Assembly: GCA_023666705.1 (NCBI GenBank)
Contig: JAMPBO010000005.1
Location: 1-64,000, forward strand
Direction of reading: 5' to 3'
DNA: 64,000 bases
DNA from: Bacteroides sp.
GTDB taxonomy: Bacteria; Bacillota; Clostridia; Lachnospirales; Lachnospiraceae
Both the position numbers and the translations under genes were made by a program. Numbering within the stretch: the first letter of the stretch is position 1; each line of letters opens with the position of its first letter. This document shows, piece by piece, positions 27,882 to 37,554 of this stretch. The notes under the pieces are model-generated. The model did not search any database and was not told the origin of the DNA. It saw only the letters and a list, made by a program, of their open reading frames with translations.

Positions 27882-29099
27882 ATGGACAGAAACAGAAAGC
27901 TTTTTATTTGTTTTGTAATGTTTATTGTTGCAATCATAGCAGGCTTTTTTGAAACAACAATCATGCTTGACAGGGAGAAGGTTCCCGCCCCGTCAGGTAC
28001 ATCGGATGATGAATATGGCTTTAACAGCCAGATTAGTATTCAGGCATCCATAATCGGCACAACGGCAATTATAACGGATGAGTGCGACAGGGGAATAGAA
28101 AAAATTTTAAAGGGCATGACCATCGAGGAAAAGGTGGGTCAGCTTTTCTTCATAAAAAATGATAACCGGTTTGACGAATCTGTTTTAAAGGATTATCCTG
28201 TTGGCGGTATTATTTTGTTTGCCAGTGATTTTGAGCACAAAAATAAAGAACAGCTGACGGCGTCTCTTGCCGCCTTTCAGTCGGCAAGCAAATATCCGCT
28301 GCTGATTGGAGTGGATGAGGAGGGTGGAACCGTTATCAGGTTAAGTAAGTACAGGGCACTTGCTGACCATGAATTTGAATCACCCCAGGACATTTTTAAT
28401 GCAGGCGGATATGAGGCTGTCCAAAATGACACAAGGGAAAAGGCAAAGCTTCTTCTTTCTTACGGTATCAATGTAAACTTTGCACCGGTGTGTGACATAT
28501 CAGTGAACAGGCGGGACTTCATATATAAAAGGAGCTTTGGCAAGGATGCGGACGAAACTGCAGAGTATGTGAAGCAAGTGGTGCATGTTATGAACGAGGA
28601 AAAAATCGGCTGCGTGCTGAAGCATTTTCCAGGGTATGGAAACAACGGTGACACACATAGTGACATTATCCATGACAAGCGTGATTACCAGACGATTGAG
28701 ACACAGGATTTCAAGCCGTTTATTGCAGGCATTGATGCAGGTGCAGGATGCGTGCTTGTGAGTCATAACATTATTGACTGTATGGATTCAAAGTGGCCGG
28801 CGTCACTTTCAGCTTATGTGCACAGCCTGCTTCGGACAGAGCTTGCATTTGACGGGGTTATTATCACGGATGACCTTATGATGGGAGGCGTGTCAAAGTT
28901 TGTAAGTGACAGTGAAGCACCGGTTCTTGCAATCAAGGCAGGAAATGACATGCTGCTTTCCACAAACTACGCATTACATTACAATGCGGTTCTTGCGGCT
29001 GTCAAAAAGGGAGACATTACGGAAAAGAGAATAGACGAGTCCGTGAGGCGGATACTGAAATGGAAGTATTCCCTTGGACTGATACAGATAAGTGATTAG
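27882..29099 (+). CDS. Membrane-anchored GH3 beta-N-acetylhexosaminidase (NagZ-like)
   Basis: 405 residues. An N-terminal hydrophobic helix (about 5-28) serves as signal anchor; the GH3 domain begins with MTIEEKVGQLFFI (about 80). Substrate and His-Asp dyad motif KHFPGYGNNGDTHSD is at about 246-260; the nucleophile Asp lies in VIITDDLMMGG (about 328). GVDEEGGTVIRL is the usual sugar-binding loop. It would cut N-acetylglucosamine from peptidoglycan fragments outside the cell. No C-terminal GH3 domain is present, as in NagZ. AAGGAGG precedes the ATG. Confidence 0.92.
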   Translation: MDRNRKLFICFVMFIVAIIAGFFETTIMLDREKVPAPSGTSDDEYGFNSQISIQASIIGTTAIITDECDRGIEKILKGMTIEEKVGQLFFIKNDNRFDESVLKDYPVGGIILFASDFEHKNKEQLTASLAAFQSASKYPLLIGVDEEGGTVIRLSKYRALADHEFESPQDIFNAGGYEAVQNDTREKAKLLLSYGINVNFAPVCDISVNRRDFIYKRSFGKDADETAEYVKQVVHVMNEEKIGCVLKHFPGYGNNGDTHSDIIHDKRDYQTIETQDFKPFIAGIDAGAGCVLVSHNIIDCMDSKWPASLSAYVHSLLRTELAFDGVIITDDLMMGGVSKFVSDSEAPVLAIKAGNDMLLSTNYALHYNAVLAAVKKGDITEKRIDESVRRILKWKYSLGLIQISD

Positions 29100-29148
29100 A
29101 TAAATTACAGTGAAAAAGCAAACGGTTTTTACGGTTTGGGAGGTTCAT

Positions 29149-29586
29149 ATGCAGGAAATTGAATCGATGATGATGGTTAATCTGAATAAGTTCAGAAAGC
29201 TGAATGAACAAAGGCTTGAATCTATTATGGAAAAATATGATTTGAGAAAAATAGATATGGAAATCATTATCTACTTACATAATTTTGAAAATGTGAAGAC
29301 GGCAAAGGATATTGCAGCTACGGAAATGTTTACCAAGGGGCATATATCCCAGTCCGTAAAAAGACTAAAGGAACGGGAGTACATTACGGTCACGCAGGAT
29401 ATATCGGATTTGAGGGTCCAGAACTTACAGATTACTGATAAAGTGCTGCCTGTACTTGAGGAGATTGACCGTATAAAGGCGGATATGGAGGCATGTGTTT
29501 TTTCGGGTGTAACCGGGGAGGAAATTGCGGTCATGAAAACCGTTTTTGACAAAATGTGTGATAATATAAACAAAATGTTGAAGTAG
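29149..29586 (+). CDS. MarR-family transcriptional regulator
   Basis: 145 residues. The winged helix reads TAKDIAATEMFTKGHISQSVKRLKEREYITVTQD, with the wing ISDLRVQNLQIT. The ATG at 29149 follows GGGAGG; an in-frame GTG at 29110 lacks a ribosome site. Effector and targets are unknown. It lies between the GH3 gene and rsmE, 12 bases before the latter, and could regulate either or itself. Confidence 0.9.
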   Translation: MQEIESMMMVNLNKFRKLNEQRLESIMEKYDLRKIDMEIIIYLHNFENVKTAKDIAATEMFTKGHISQSVKRLKEREYITVTQDISDLRVQNLQITDKVLPVLEEIDRIKADMEACVFSGVTGEEIAVMKTVFDKMCDNINKMLK

Positions 29587-29598
29587 GGGTTTTCTTTT

Positions 29599-30336
29599 AT
29601 GCATAGATTTTACGTTGATAATTTTACGGGAAGCGGGAATGAAATCAATATAACAGGCAGTGACGTAAACCACATAAAAAATGTATTACGGCTTAAAATA
29701 GGGGATGCGATTACCGTAAGCGACGGCTCAGGAACGGATTACATATGTAAAATCGCTGATATTATGCCTGACAGGGTGGTTACCGCCATAGAGGATGTTA
29801 TGGGAAATGCGGCGGAGCTTGGGACGAAGATAACCCTGTTTCAGGGAATGCCGAAATCTGATAAGCTTGAGTTTATTATCCAAAAGGCAGTGGAGCTTGG
29901 TGTGGCGGAGATTGTTCCCGTGATTACAAAGCGGACAGTTGCAAAGCCTGATAAGAAAAAGCAGGAAAAAAAGCTTGCAAGATACAACGCCATTGCAGAG
30001 TCGGCGGCAAAGCAGTCAGGGCGTGGCGTGATTCCTGTTGTAAAGCCGTTTCTTTCGTTTGGGGAAGCACTTTCCCATGCAAAGGACCTGGATATGAACC
30101 TGATACCTTATGAGGAAGCACGTGGAATTGCGTATTCCAGAGAGGTGATAGAAAGCATAAGGGGAAAGAAGAGTCTTGGAATATTTATTGGACCGGAAGG
30201 GGGATTTGCCAAGGAGGAGATTGCGGCGGCAATGGAAATGGGGGCACACTGTATCACACTTGGCAACAGAATTTTAAGAACAGAGACAGCAGGGCTTGTG
30301 GTGCTGTCCCTTATTATGTTTTTCTTAGAGGAGTAA
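29599..30336 (+). CDS. rsmE: 16S rRNA (uracil-1498-N3)-methyltransferase
   Basis: 245 residues, SPOUT-class. Starts MHRFYVDNF, has the N-terminal PUA-like part (HIKNVLRLKIGDAITVSDG) and the knotted SAM-binding end IFIGPEGGFAKEEI, LGNRILRTETAGLVVLSL. It methylates U1498 of 16S rRNA in the 30S subunit. prmA, its frequent partner, is not upstream. It runs into the desulfurase gene with a 2-base gap. Confidence 0.97.
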   Translation: MHRFYVDNFTGSGNEINITGSDVNHIKNVLRLKIGDAITVSDGSGTDYICKIADIMPDRVVTAIEDVMGNAAELGTKITLFQGMPKSDKLEFIIQKAVELGVAEIVPVITKRTVAKPDKKKQEKKLARYNAIAESAAKQSGRGVIPVVKPFLSFGEALSHAKDLDMNLIPYEEARGIAYSREVIESIRGKKSLGIFIGPEGGFAKEEIAAAMEMGAHCITLGNRILRTETAGLVVLSLIMFFLEE

Positions 30337-30338
30337 AA

Positions 30339-31481
30339 ATGGAAGTATATTTTGACAATGCGGCTACAACCGCTGTTTATCCTGAGGTAAAGGAGCTTAT
30401 GGTAAGGCTCATGGAGGAGGATTACGGAAATCCGTCCTCCTTACACATGAAAGGGATAACGGCTGAAAATTATATAAAAGAAGCAAGAAACCAAATAGCA
30501 CACCATCTAAAATGTCAGGAAAAGGAGCTTGTGTTTACGTCAGGCGGAACCGAGTCCAATAACCTTGCCATCCTTGGCGGGGCACTGGCAAAAAGGAGAG
30601 CAGGAAAGCACATTATTACAACAGGAATCGAGCATGCATCTGTGCGGGAAACAGTAGAATTTCTCTCAAAAGAGGGATTTGAGATAAGCGATGTGGACGT
30701 TGATGGGGCAGGCAGGGTCGATTTGGAGCATTTGAAGGCTCTGATTCGGGAGGATACGATACTTGTGTCAACCATGTATGTCAATAATGAAATTGGAACT
30801 ATCGAGCCGATAGCCGATATTGCAAGGCTTGTACATGAGGAAAGCAAATCAGCACTCTATCATGTGGATGGGGTTCAGGCATTTGGAAAGCTTGCGTTTT
30901 CACCAAAGAAGCTTGGTGTTGACCTGCTCAGTATCAGCGGCCATAAAATACATGGACCAAAAGGGTCAGGAGCGTTATACATTAAGGATGGCGTCCGTAT
31001 CAGACCAATCATATACGGTGGCGGTCAGCAAAAGGCAATGCGTTCCGGTACGGAAAATGTACCAGCAATAGCGGGAATGGGGCTTGCTTCTGACATTATT
31101 TATACAAATCACGGTGAGCGGATAGAAAAAATAAGGGGCTTGAAGGAGTGCTTTTTAGGCAGGGTTACAAAGCTTGACAACGTGTTTGACAATAGTGGGG
31201 ATGCCCCGCATATTGCGAGTGTAAGCTTTGTCGGCGTGAGAAGTGAGGTAATGCTCCATGCCCTTGAGGAGAGAGGAATCTATGTGTCCGCAGGATCCGC
31301 ATGCTCATCAAACAAGCCGCATGCAAGCAATGTTTTAACGGCAATTAAGCTTCCGGAGGAAAGGCTGGAATCCACCTTAAGATTCAGCTTTTCGGAATTT
31401 AATACAATGGATGAGCTTGATTATGCGTTGAATGTCATAGAAGAATTACTGCCTACACTCAGGCGGTATGTGAGAAAGTAG
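30339..31481 (+). CDS. Cysteine desulfurase (NifS/IscS type, ThiI partner)
   Basis: 380 residues. It removes sulfur from cysteine as a persulfide. The PLP lysine is in SGHKIHGPKGSG (about 202) and the persulfide Cys in SAGSACSSNKPHAS (about 323). The start VYFDNAATTAVYPEV is typical. ThiI follows 10 bases later and lacks a rhodanese domain, so this enzyme probably hands sulfur straight to ThiI, as NifZ does in Bacillus subtilis. It could also supply Fe-S assembly. GAGGAG overlaps the end of rsmE. Confidence 0.95.
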   Translation: MEVYFDNAATTAVYPEVKELMVRLMEEDYGNPSSLHMKGITAENYIKEARNQIAHHLKCQEKELVFTSGGTESNNLAILGGALAKRRAGKHIITTGIEHASVRETVEFLSKEGFEISDVDVDGAGRVDLEHLKALIREDTILVSTMYVNNEIGTIEPIADIARLVHEESKSALYHVDGVQAFGKLAFSPKKLGVDLLSISGHKIHGPKGSGALYIKDGVRIRPIIYGGGQQKAMRSGTENVPAIAGMGLASDIIYTNHGERIEKIRGLKECFLGRVTKLDNVFDNSGDAPHIASVSFVGVRSEVMLHALEERGIYVSAGSACSSNKPHASNVLTAIKLPEERLESTLRFSFSEFNTMDELDYALNVIEELLPTLRRYVRK

Positions 31482-31491
31482 AGGATTTGTC

Positions 31492-32673
31492 ATGGATTAT
31501 AAAATGTTTCTGATAAAATATGCAGAAATCGGAACAAAGGGAAAAAACAGATATGTGTTCGAGGAGGTAATGTGCAAGCGGATGCGTGCAAGGCTGAAAG
31601 CCCTTGGAGATTTTGAGGTAAGGCGTGAGTACGGCAGAATATACGTGGAGGCGTTTTCGGATTATGATTATGATGACGTAATCGATGTTCTTGGCACGGT
31701 GTTCGGAATCGTGGGTATATGTCCCGTAAAGGTAGTGGAGGATACGGCGTTTGACAATCTGGCAAAGGAAGTAGTGTCCTATGTAAGAGAAGAATACGGA
31801 AACAAAAAAATGACCTTTAAGGTTGGGGCAAGACGAAATGATAAAAGCTATCCAAAATCCTCCATGGAAATAAATTGTGACATGGGAGCCGCAATTTTAG
31901 ATGCCTTTGATAACATGTCCGTGGATGTACATAATCCTGACGTGATGATTAATATAGAAGTAAGAAATGTTGCTTACATATATTCAAGGACGATTCCAGG
32001 ACCGGGTGGACTTCCTGTTGGAACAAACGGAAAGGGAATGGTACTTTTGTCAGGGGGAATTGACAGCCCTGTTGCCGCTTACATGATAGCAAAGCGGGGG
32101 GTTGAAATTGAGGCGGTATATTTTCATGCACCTCCGTATACGAGTGAGCGGGCAAAGCAGAAGGTAATTGACCTTGGAACGATTGTGTCAAGGTATTCGG
32201 GACCAATCAAGCTGCATATTATTAATTTTACCGATATCCAGCTTGCCATATATGACAGCTGTCCGCACGATGAGCTTACAATTATTATGAAACGGTTAAT
32301 GTACAAAATGGCAGAGGAGCTTGCACTTCGCGAGGACTGCCAGTGTATTATAACGGGGGAGAGCATAGGTCAGGTGTCAAGCCAGACATCACAAAGTCTT
32401 TATGTAATCAATACAGCGATAAGCGAAATTCCTGTTTTTAGACCATGCATAGGACTTGACAAGCAGGAAATTATTGACATATCGGAAAAGATAGGAACAT
32501 ACGAAACCTCCATCCTTCCATATGAGGACTGCTGTACCACATTTGTTGCGAAGCATCCTGTCACAAAGCCAAAGCAAGAGCAGATACTGAAGTCTGAGGA
32601 GGCACTGAAAGGAAAAATAGAGGCACTTTACGAAAAAGCAATGAATGAGATACAAATTGTACACTGCAGGTAA
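31492..32673 (+). CDS. thiI: tRNA 4-thiouridine synthetase ThiI
   Basis: 393 residues. An NFLD/THUMP region (about 60-165) binds tRNA, and the PP-loop LLSGGIDSPVAAYM (about 183) adenylates U8. The C-terminus has EDCCTTFVAKHPVTKPK with candidate sulfur-carrying Cys residues. There is no rhodanese domain, so it is the short type. It works with the adjacent desulfurase to place s4U8 in tRNA, a UV sensor. The thiamine role is possible but not shown. Confidence 0.96.
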   Translation: MDYKMFLIKYAEIGTKGKNRYVFEEVMCKRMRARLKALGDFEVRREYGRIYVEAFSDYDYDDVIDVLGTVFGIVGICPVKVVEDTAFDNLAKEVVSYVREEYGNKKMTFKVGARRNDKSYPKSSMEINCDMGAAILDAFDNMSVDVHNPDVMINIEVRNVAYIYSRTIPGPGGLPVGTNGKGMVLLSGGIDSPVAAYMIAKRGVEIEAVYFHAPPYTSERAKQKVIDLGTIVSRYSGPIKLHIINFTDIQLAIYDSCPHDELTIIMKRLMYKMAEELALREDCQCIITGESIGQVSSQTSQSLYVINTAISEIPVFRPCIGLDKQEIIDISEKIGTYETSILPYEDCCTTFVAKHPVTKPKQEQILKSEEALKGKIEALYEKAMNEIQIVHCR

Positions 32674-32700
32674 AAAATATAAGAAAAGCAGGAGAAAGAG

Positions 32701-34842
32701 ATGAATATAGTTAAAATAATAGCAGAAGAACTGGCAGTAAAGGAATGGCAGGTGGAAAAAACAATTGCGTTGATTGATGATGGAAATACCATACCGTTTA
32801 TATCAAGATACCGGAAAGAGGTAACAGGTTCCTTAAATGATGAACAGCTCCGGAGTCTGGATGAACGGCTTACCTACTTAAGAAATCTGGATGAGAAAAA
32901 AACGCAGGTGCTTGCAACCATAGAGGAGCAGGGCAAGCTTACGGATGAGTTAAGGAAACAGATTGAGGACGCAATGACCCTTGTTGCTGTTGAGGATTTG
33001 TACAGACCGTACAGACCAAAAAGAAGAACAAAGGCTACAATAGCTAAGGAAAAGGGCTTGGAGGGACTTTCGGTTATCATTTCGCTTGCCATGACGCAAA
33101 AGACCATAGAGGAGGAAGCAAAGGCATACATTTCCGAAGAAAAGGGCGTCCTTACCGTGGCTGAGGCAATTGAGGGGGCGAAGGATATCCTTGCGGAAGT
33201 CTATGCTGATGATGCAGAAATCAGAACAAGAGTCAGGGAACTGACGAGAAATAAGGGAAAGCTCAAATCCCAGGCAAAAGATAAAGAGGCAAAATCAGTC
33301 TACGAGATGTACTATGACTTTGAGGAGAATGTAAAACATGCGGTAGGCTACAGAATCCTCGCAATCAACAGAGGTGAGGCAGAAAAAATTTTGACTGTGA
33401 AAATTGAGGCTCCCGTTGATGATATCATTGCATACCTGAATAAGAAGATTATAAAAAAGCCAAATCATGACAGTGCAGGCTATATTTCTGAGGCAATCAG
33501 TGACAGCTACGAGAGACTGATTGCACCATCCATTGAGCGGGAAATCAGAAATGAGCTTACCGACATGGCTGAGGAAGGGGCAATCTCCGTATTCGGTAAA
33601 AACCTGCATCAGCTTCTGATGCAGCCACCTGTGGCAGGTCAGACGGTGCTTGGATGGGACCCTGCGTTCCGTACAGGCTGTAAGCTTGCAGTTGTTGACC
33701 CGACAGGAAAGGTGCTTGACACGGTGGTCATTTATCCGACAGCTCCGCAAAATAAGGTGGAGCAGGCAAAGCAGGTGTTGAAAAAGTTGATAGACCAGTA
33801 CAACATTACGCTGATATCCCTTGGAAACGGAACAGCAAGCCGCGAGTCGGAGATGGTGATTGTTGAGTTGTTAAAGGAAATTAAGGCAGATGTAAAATAC
33901 GTCATAGTAAATGAGGCAGGTGCGTCCGTGTATTCGGCAAGTAAGCTTGCAACCGAGGAATTTCCAAATTTTGATGTAGGACAAAGAAGTGCCGCATCCA
34001 TAGCAAGGAGAATACAGGATCCCCTTGCGGAGCTTGTGAAAATTGATCCGAAATCCATAGGGGTTGGACAGTACCAGCATGATATGAACCAGAAAAATTT
34101 GGGAAATGCACTTTCCGCAGTGGTGGAGGACTGTGTAAACAGCGTGGGTGTAGATTTAAATACGGCATCGGCGTCATTGTTAGAGTACATTTCGGGAATC
34201 AATAAGACTCTCGCAAAAAACATTGTTGCATATAGGGAGGAAAACGGCACATTTAAAAACAGGAAGGAACTGTTGAAGGTTCCGAAGCTTGGACCAAAGG
34301 CATATGAGCAATGTGCAGGCTTCCTTAGAATACATGGCGGGGATGAGATATTGGACAATACAAGCGTGCATCCGGAAAGCTACAATGCCGCAAAGGCACT
34401 GATGTCAAAAATCGGTCTTAGCGAGGAGGATATCAAGTGTGGCGGTAAGAAAAATATAAGTAAAATGGTAGGTGACAGTGCTGCGGTTGCAAGAGAGCTT
34501 GCAATTGGGGAGCCAACCCTTAAGGATATCGTAAAGGAGCTTGAAAAGCCGGGACGGGATCCGAGAGAGGAGCTCGACAAGCCTATCCTTAGAAGTGACG
34601 TTCTTGAAATGAAGGACCTTACGGAGGGAATGCAGCTTAAGGGAACCGTGAGAAATGTGATAGACTTTGGAGCGTTTGTTGATATTGGCGTCCATCAGGA
34701 CGGATTGGTGCACATTTCCAAAATGACAAAGAAGTTTATCAAGCATCCCCTTGAGGTTGTCTCGGTCGGAGATATTGTTGATGTCACGGTGATTGGCATT
34801 GATTTGGAGAAAAAGCGGATACAGTTATCGATGATAGAATGA
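32701..34842 (+). CDS. tex: Tex-family RNA-binding transcription accessory protein
   Basis: 713 residues. The N-terminal helical part (VEKTIALIDDGNTIPFISRYRKE) and YqgF-like RNase H fold (LGWDPAFRTGCKLAVVD, about 317-333) lead to a HhH region (TASASLLEYISGINKTLAKNIV) and a C-terminal S1 domain (GTVRNVIDFGAFVDIGVHQDGLVHISKM, with the motif spread over about 28 residues). Tex binds RNA and influences transcription in the cytoplasm. It overlaps the end of the annotated ATG region of cysS by a few bases, pointing to one transcript. Confidence 0.96.
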   Translation: MNIVKIIAEELAVKEWQVEKTIALIDDGNTIPFISRYRKEVTGSLNDEQLRSLDERLTYLRNLDEKKTQVLATIEEQGKLTDELRKQIEDAMTLVAVEDLYRPYRPKRRTKATIAKEKGLEGLSVIISLAMTQKTIEEEAKAYISEEKGVLTVAEAIEGAKDILAEVYADDAEIRTRVRELTRNKGKLKSQAKDKEAKSVYEMYYDFEENVKHAVGYRILAINRGEAEKILTVKIEAPVDDIIAYLNKKIIKKPNHDSAGYISEAISDSYERLIAPSIEREIRNELTDMAEEGAISVFGKNLHQLLMQPPVAGQTVLGWDPAFRTGCKLAVVDPTGKVLDTVVIYPTAPQNKVEQAKQVLKKLIDQYNITLISLGNGTASRESEMVIVELLKEIKADVKYVIVNEAGASVYSASKLATEEFPNFDVGQRSAASIARRIQDPLAELVKIDPKSIGVGQYQHDMNQKNLGNALSAVVEDCVNSVGVDLNTASASLLEYISGINKTLAKNIVAYREENGTFKNRKELLKVPKLGPKAYEQCAGFLRIHGGDEILDNTSVHPESYNAAKALMSKIGLSEEDIKCGGKKNISKMVGDSAAVARELAIGEPTLKDIVKELEKPGRDPREELDKPILRSDVLEMKDLTEGMQLKGTVRNVIDFGAFVDIGVHQDGLVHISKMTKKFIKHPLEVVSVGDIVDVTVIGIDLEKKRIQLSMIE

Positions 34843-34850
34843 GGTGTAAT

Positions 34851-36260
34851 ATGAAAATTTTTAATACATTAACAAGAAAAAAAGACGAATTCAAGCCGAT
34901 AAATGAGGGCAAGGTGGGAATATATGTATGTGGTCCTACCGTTTACGATTACATTCATATAGGAAACGCAAGACCCATGATTGTTTTTGATACATTGAGA
35001 AGATATTTTGAGTATAAGGGATACGAGGTTAACTATGTATCAAACTTTACGGATGTGGACGACAAAATCATTAAAAAGGCAATCGAGGAAGGCATTGATG
35101 CAAGGGAAGTATCGGAAAAATTTATTGGGGAATGTAAAAAGGATATGGCAGCCCTTAACGTAAGGGAGGCAAGCGTACATCCAAAGGCAACAGAAGAAAT
35201 CGACGATATGATAGCCATGGTAGAGACTTTGATAGAAAAGGAGTATGCTTACGAGGTAAACGGCACGGTTTATTTCCGTACGAGAAAATTTTCGGATTAC
35301 GGAAAGTTGTCCAAGAAAAATCTGGATGATTTAAGAAGCGGAAACAGGGAGCTCCTCGTATCAGGCGAGGATGAGAAGGAGGATCCGCTGGATTTTGTTT
35401 TGTGGAAGCCGAAGAAGGAGGGCGAACCATCGTGGAAGTCCCCTTGGGGCGACGGAAGACCGGGCTGGCACCTGGAGTGCTCGGTGATGTCAAAAAAATA
35501 TATTGGCGATGTGATTGACATACATGCAGGTGGGGAGGATTTAATTTTTCCGCACCATGAAAATGAAATTGCCCAGAGTGAGGCTGCAAATGGAACCGAG
35601 TTTGCAAGATATTGGATGCATAATGGTTTTTTAAAGATAAATAATGAGAAAATGTCAAAGTCTTTGGGAAACTTTTTTACAGTCCGGGAAATCGGTGAGA
35701 AATATAATCTTCAAGTAATACGGTTTTTTATGTTGTCGGCACATTACAGAAGTCCGCTTAACTTCTCGGCAGAGCTTGTTGAGGCATCCAAGAGCGGACT
35801 GGAACGGATAAAGACAGGTGCACGTCACCTTGAGGAGGCAGCCGCCGCAGGAAAGGACGGCACCATGACCGGGGAGGAACAGGAAAACGCTGCCATGATA
35901 GACAAGCTGGTCGCAAAATATGAGGAAGCCATGGAGGATGACTTAAATACGGCAGATGCCATATCTGTTATATTTGAGCTGGTGAAGCACACAAATACCA
36001 CTGTAAAGACTGGTGAGACAACGAGGGCATATGTGGAACAGGCATATAATATATTATGTAAACTTACAGATGTGCTTGGCATAAGTATAAAGGAGGAGGA
36101 TGTGCTCCTGGATGATGAAATTGAACATCTGATTCAGGAGAGACAGGAGGCAAGAAAGGCAAAGAATTTTGCACGTGCCGATGAGATTAGGGATTTGCTT
36201 ACGGAAAAAGGCATTATCCTTGAGGATACAAGAGAGGGTGTCAGATGGAAAAGAGCGTAG
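34851..36260 (+). CDS. cysS: Cysteinyl-tRNA synthetase
   Basis: 469 residues. The ATG at 34851 follows GAGGTG; an ATG at 34839 overlapping the tex stop is less well placed. Zinc-binding and substrate parts CGPTVYDYIHIGNARP (HIGH as HIGN), GWHLECSVMS, GGEDLIFPHHENE and KMSKSLGNFF (about 266) are complete. It charges tRNA-Cys. No T-box leader lies upstream; the gene follows tex directly. The last 16 bases overlap mrnC. Confidence 0.98.
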   Translation: MKIFNTLTRKKDEFKPINEGKVGIYVCGPTVYDYIHIGNARPMIVFDTLRRYFEYKGYEVNYVSNFTDVDDKIIKKAIEEGIDAREVSEKFIGECKKDMAALNVREASVHPKATEEIDDMIAMVETLIEKEYAYEVNGTVYFRTRKFSDYGKLSKKNLDDLRSGNRELLVSGEDEKEDPLDFVLWKPKKEGEPSWKSPWGDGRPGWHLECSVMSKKYIGDVIDIHAGGEDLIFPHHENEIAQSEAANGTEFARYWMHNGFLKINNEKMSKSLGNFFTVREIGEKYNLQVIRFFMLSAHYRSPLNFSAELVEASKSGLERIKTGARHLEEAAAAGKDGTMTGEEQENAAMIDKLVAKYEEAMEDDLNTADAISVIFELVKHTNTTVKTGETTRAYVEQAYNILCKLTDVLGISIKEEDVLLDDEIEHLIQERQEARKAKNFARADEIRDLLTEKGIILEDTREGVRWKRA

Positions 36261-36685
36261 ATTCCATAATTGATATAAAGGGGCTGGCAGGTAATGTAAA
36301 TCCGTACCAGTATTCGCCGCTTGCACTTGCGTACATCGGTGACAGTGTTCTTGATTTGCTTGTGAAACGGTATTTTGTCCTAACCACAAATAAGCAGACA
36401 TACAAGTACCACAAGGATGTAACCAATATTGTAAAGGCGGTTAATCAGGCGGATTTTGCCGATAAAATTCTGCCTGAGCTAAAAGAGGATGAGGCGGATA
36501 TTTATAAGAGGGGCAGAAATACAACGACTCATTCAAAGGCAAAAAATGCTACGGTAGGTCAGTACAGAAAGGCGACGGGGTTAGAGGCATTGATGGGATA
36601 TCTCTACCTAAAAGGTGATATAGGGCGGCTGGACTATTTTGTAGGCAAGATGATAGACGAATACAAAAAAGGTAAAAGTATTTAG
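36245..36685 (+). CDS. mrnC: Mini-ribonuclease III
   Basis: 146 residues: an RNase III catalytic domain without the dsRNA-binding domain. The signature YSPLALAYIGDSVLDLLVKRY contains the catalytic Asp (about 33), and RGRNTTTHSKAKNATVGQYRKATGLEALMGYLY is the C-terminal half, spread over about 33 residues. It matures 23S rRNA ends. The start lies inside cysS (16-base overlap), the gene order known from Firmicutes (cysS-mrnC-rlmB). Confidence 0.97.
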   Translation: MEKSVDSIIDIKGLAGNVNPYQYSPLALAYIGDSVLDLLVKRYFVLTTNKQTYKYHKDVTNIVKAVNQADFADKILPELKEDEADIYKRGRNTTTHSKAKNATVGQYRKATGLEALMGYLYLKGDIGRLDYFVGKMIDEYKKGKSI

Positions 36686-36706
36686 GAAAGGATGCAGGGG
36701 TTTGAA

Positions 36707-37456
36707 ATGAGTGATAACAACGACAGTTCCCATATGATTGAGGGAAGAAATGCAGTGCTTGAGGCATTTCGTGCAGGAAAAACAATCGATAAGCTTTATA
36801 TGCAGGATGGATTGAAGGACAGTACAGTAAACACGATACTCCGGACGGCAAAAAAGCAGGATACCATAGTAAGCTTTGTTGCCAAGGAAAAGCTGGATCA
36901 GATGTCTGATACAAAAAAGCATCAGGGCGTAATGGCAATTTGTGCAGCATATGAATATTCGGATATGGAGGATATATTTGCCAAGGCAAAGGCAGCAGGC
37001 GAACCGCCGTTTATCTTTATTCTTGATGAAATAGAAGACCCACACAATTTAGGTGCCATCATAAGAACAGCAAATTTGTGCGGTGCCCACGGCGTTATCA
37101 TCCCCAAAAGACGGGCAGCGGGACTTACCGCAACGGTTGTAAAGGCATCCGCAGGTGCCATCAATTATACACCGGTGGTTAAGGTTACAAACATCGGAAA
37201 GACAATCGATGAACTGAAGGAACGGGGCATGTGGTTTGCATGTGCAGATATGGATGGCGAGGTCATGTACAAATGCAATCTTACAGGTTCCATCGGTTTG
37301 GTGATAGGGAACGAGGGAAGTGGAGTAAGCAGGCTTGTGAAGGAAAAATGCGACTATGTGGTTTCCATTCCAATGAAAGGCGATATTGATTCCCTGAATG
37401 CCTCTGTGGCAGCAGGTGTCCTCGCCTATGAGGTAGTGAGGCAAAACCTGTCCTAA
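36707..37456 (+). CDS. rlmB: 23S rRNA (guanosine-2251-2'-O)-methyltransferase
   Basis: 249 residues, SPOUT/TrmH class. HMIEGRNAVLEAFRAGK opens the substrate-binding domain; DPHNLGAIIRTANLCGA, GNEGSGVSRLV and PMKGDIDSLNASVAAGVL are the three knot motifs. It methylates the ribose of G2251. AGGGG before the ATG at 36707 is better spaced than the site before an ATG at 36692. The stop codon lies in a stem-loop (37450-37488). Confidence 0.96.
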   Translation: MSDNNDSSHMIEGRNAVLEAFRAGKTIDKLYMQDGLKDSTVNTILRTAKKQDTIVSFVAKEKLDQMSDTKKHQGVMAICAAYEYSDMEDIFAKAKAAGEPPFIFILDEIEDPHNLGAIIRTANLCGAHGVIIPKRRAAGLTATVVKASAGAINYTPVVKVTNIGKTIDELKERGMWFACADMDGEVMYKCNLTGSIGLVIGNEGSGVSRLVKEKCDYVVSIPMKGDIDSLNASVAAGVLAYEVVRQNLS

Positions 37457-37543
37457 GGTGTTTGCGAAGCAAACGGATTCCTTAGGACCAAGAAGCAAAC
37501 GGATTCCTTAGGACGAAGGAGCAGACAGATTCCGTAATATGAA
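37450..37543 (+). repeat. rlmB-sigH junction: nested hairpin and three 26-base tandem units
   Basis: GTCCTAAGG (37450-37458, covering the rlmB stop) pairs with CCTTAGGAC (37480-37488), and inside it GTTTGC-GAA-GCAAAC forms a mini-hairpin. Units at 37466-37491, 37492-37517 and 37518-37543 are tandem: the first two differ at one base, the third is diverged. No T tract follows. It may tune sigH expression. Confidence 0.8.
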
Positions 37544-37554
37544 AGGGTTTATCA

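Noticed and set aside
34600-34850. Search for T-box leaders before cysS, glnS and glyS
   Set aside because: No T-box sequence or specifier stem was seen; cysS follows tex directly and the spaces before glnS and glyS are too short.
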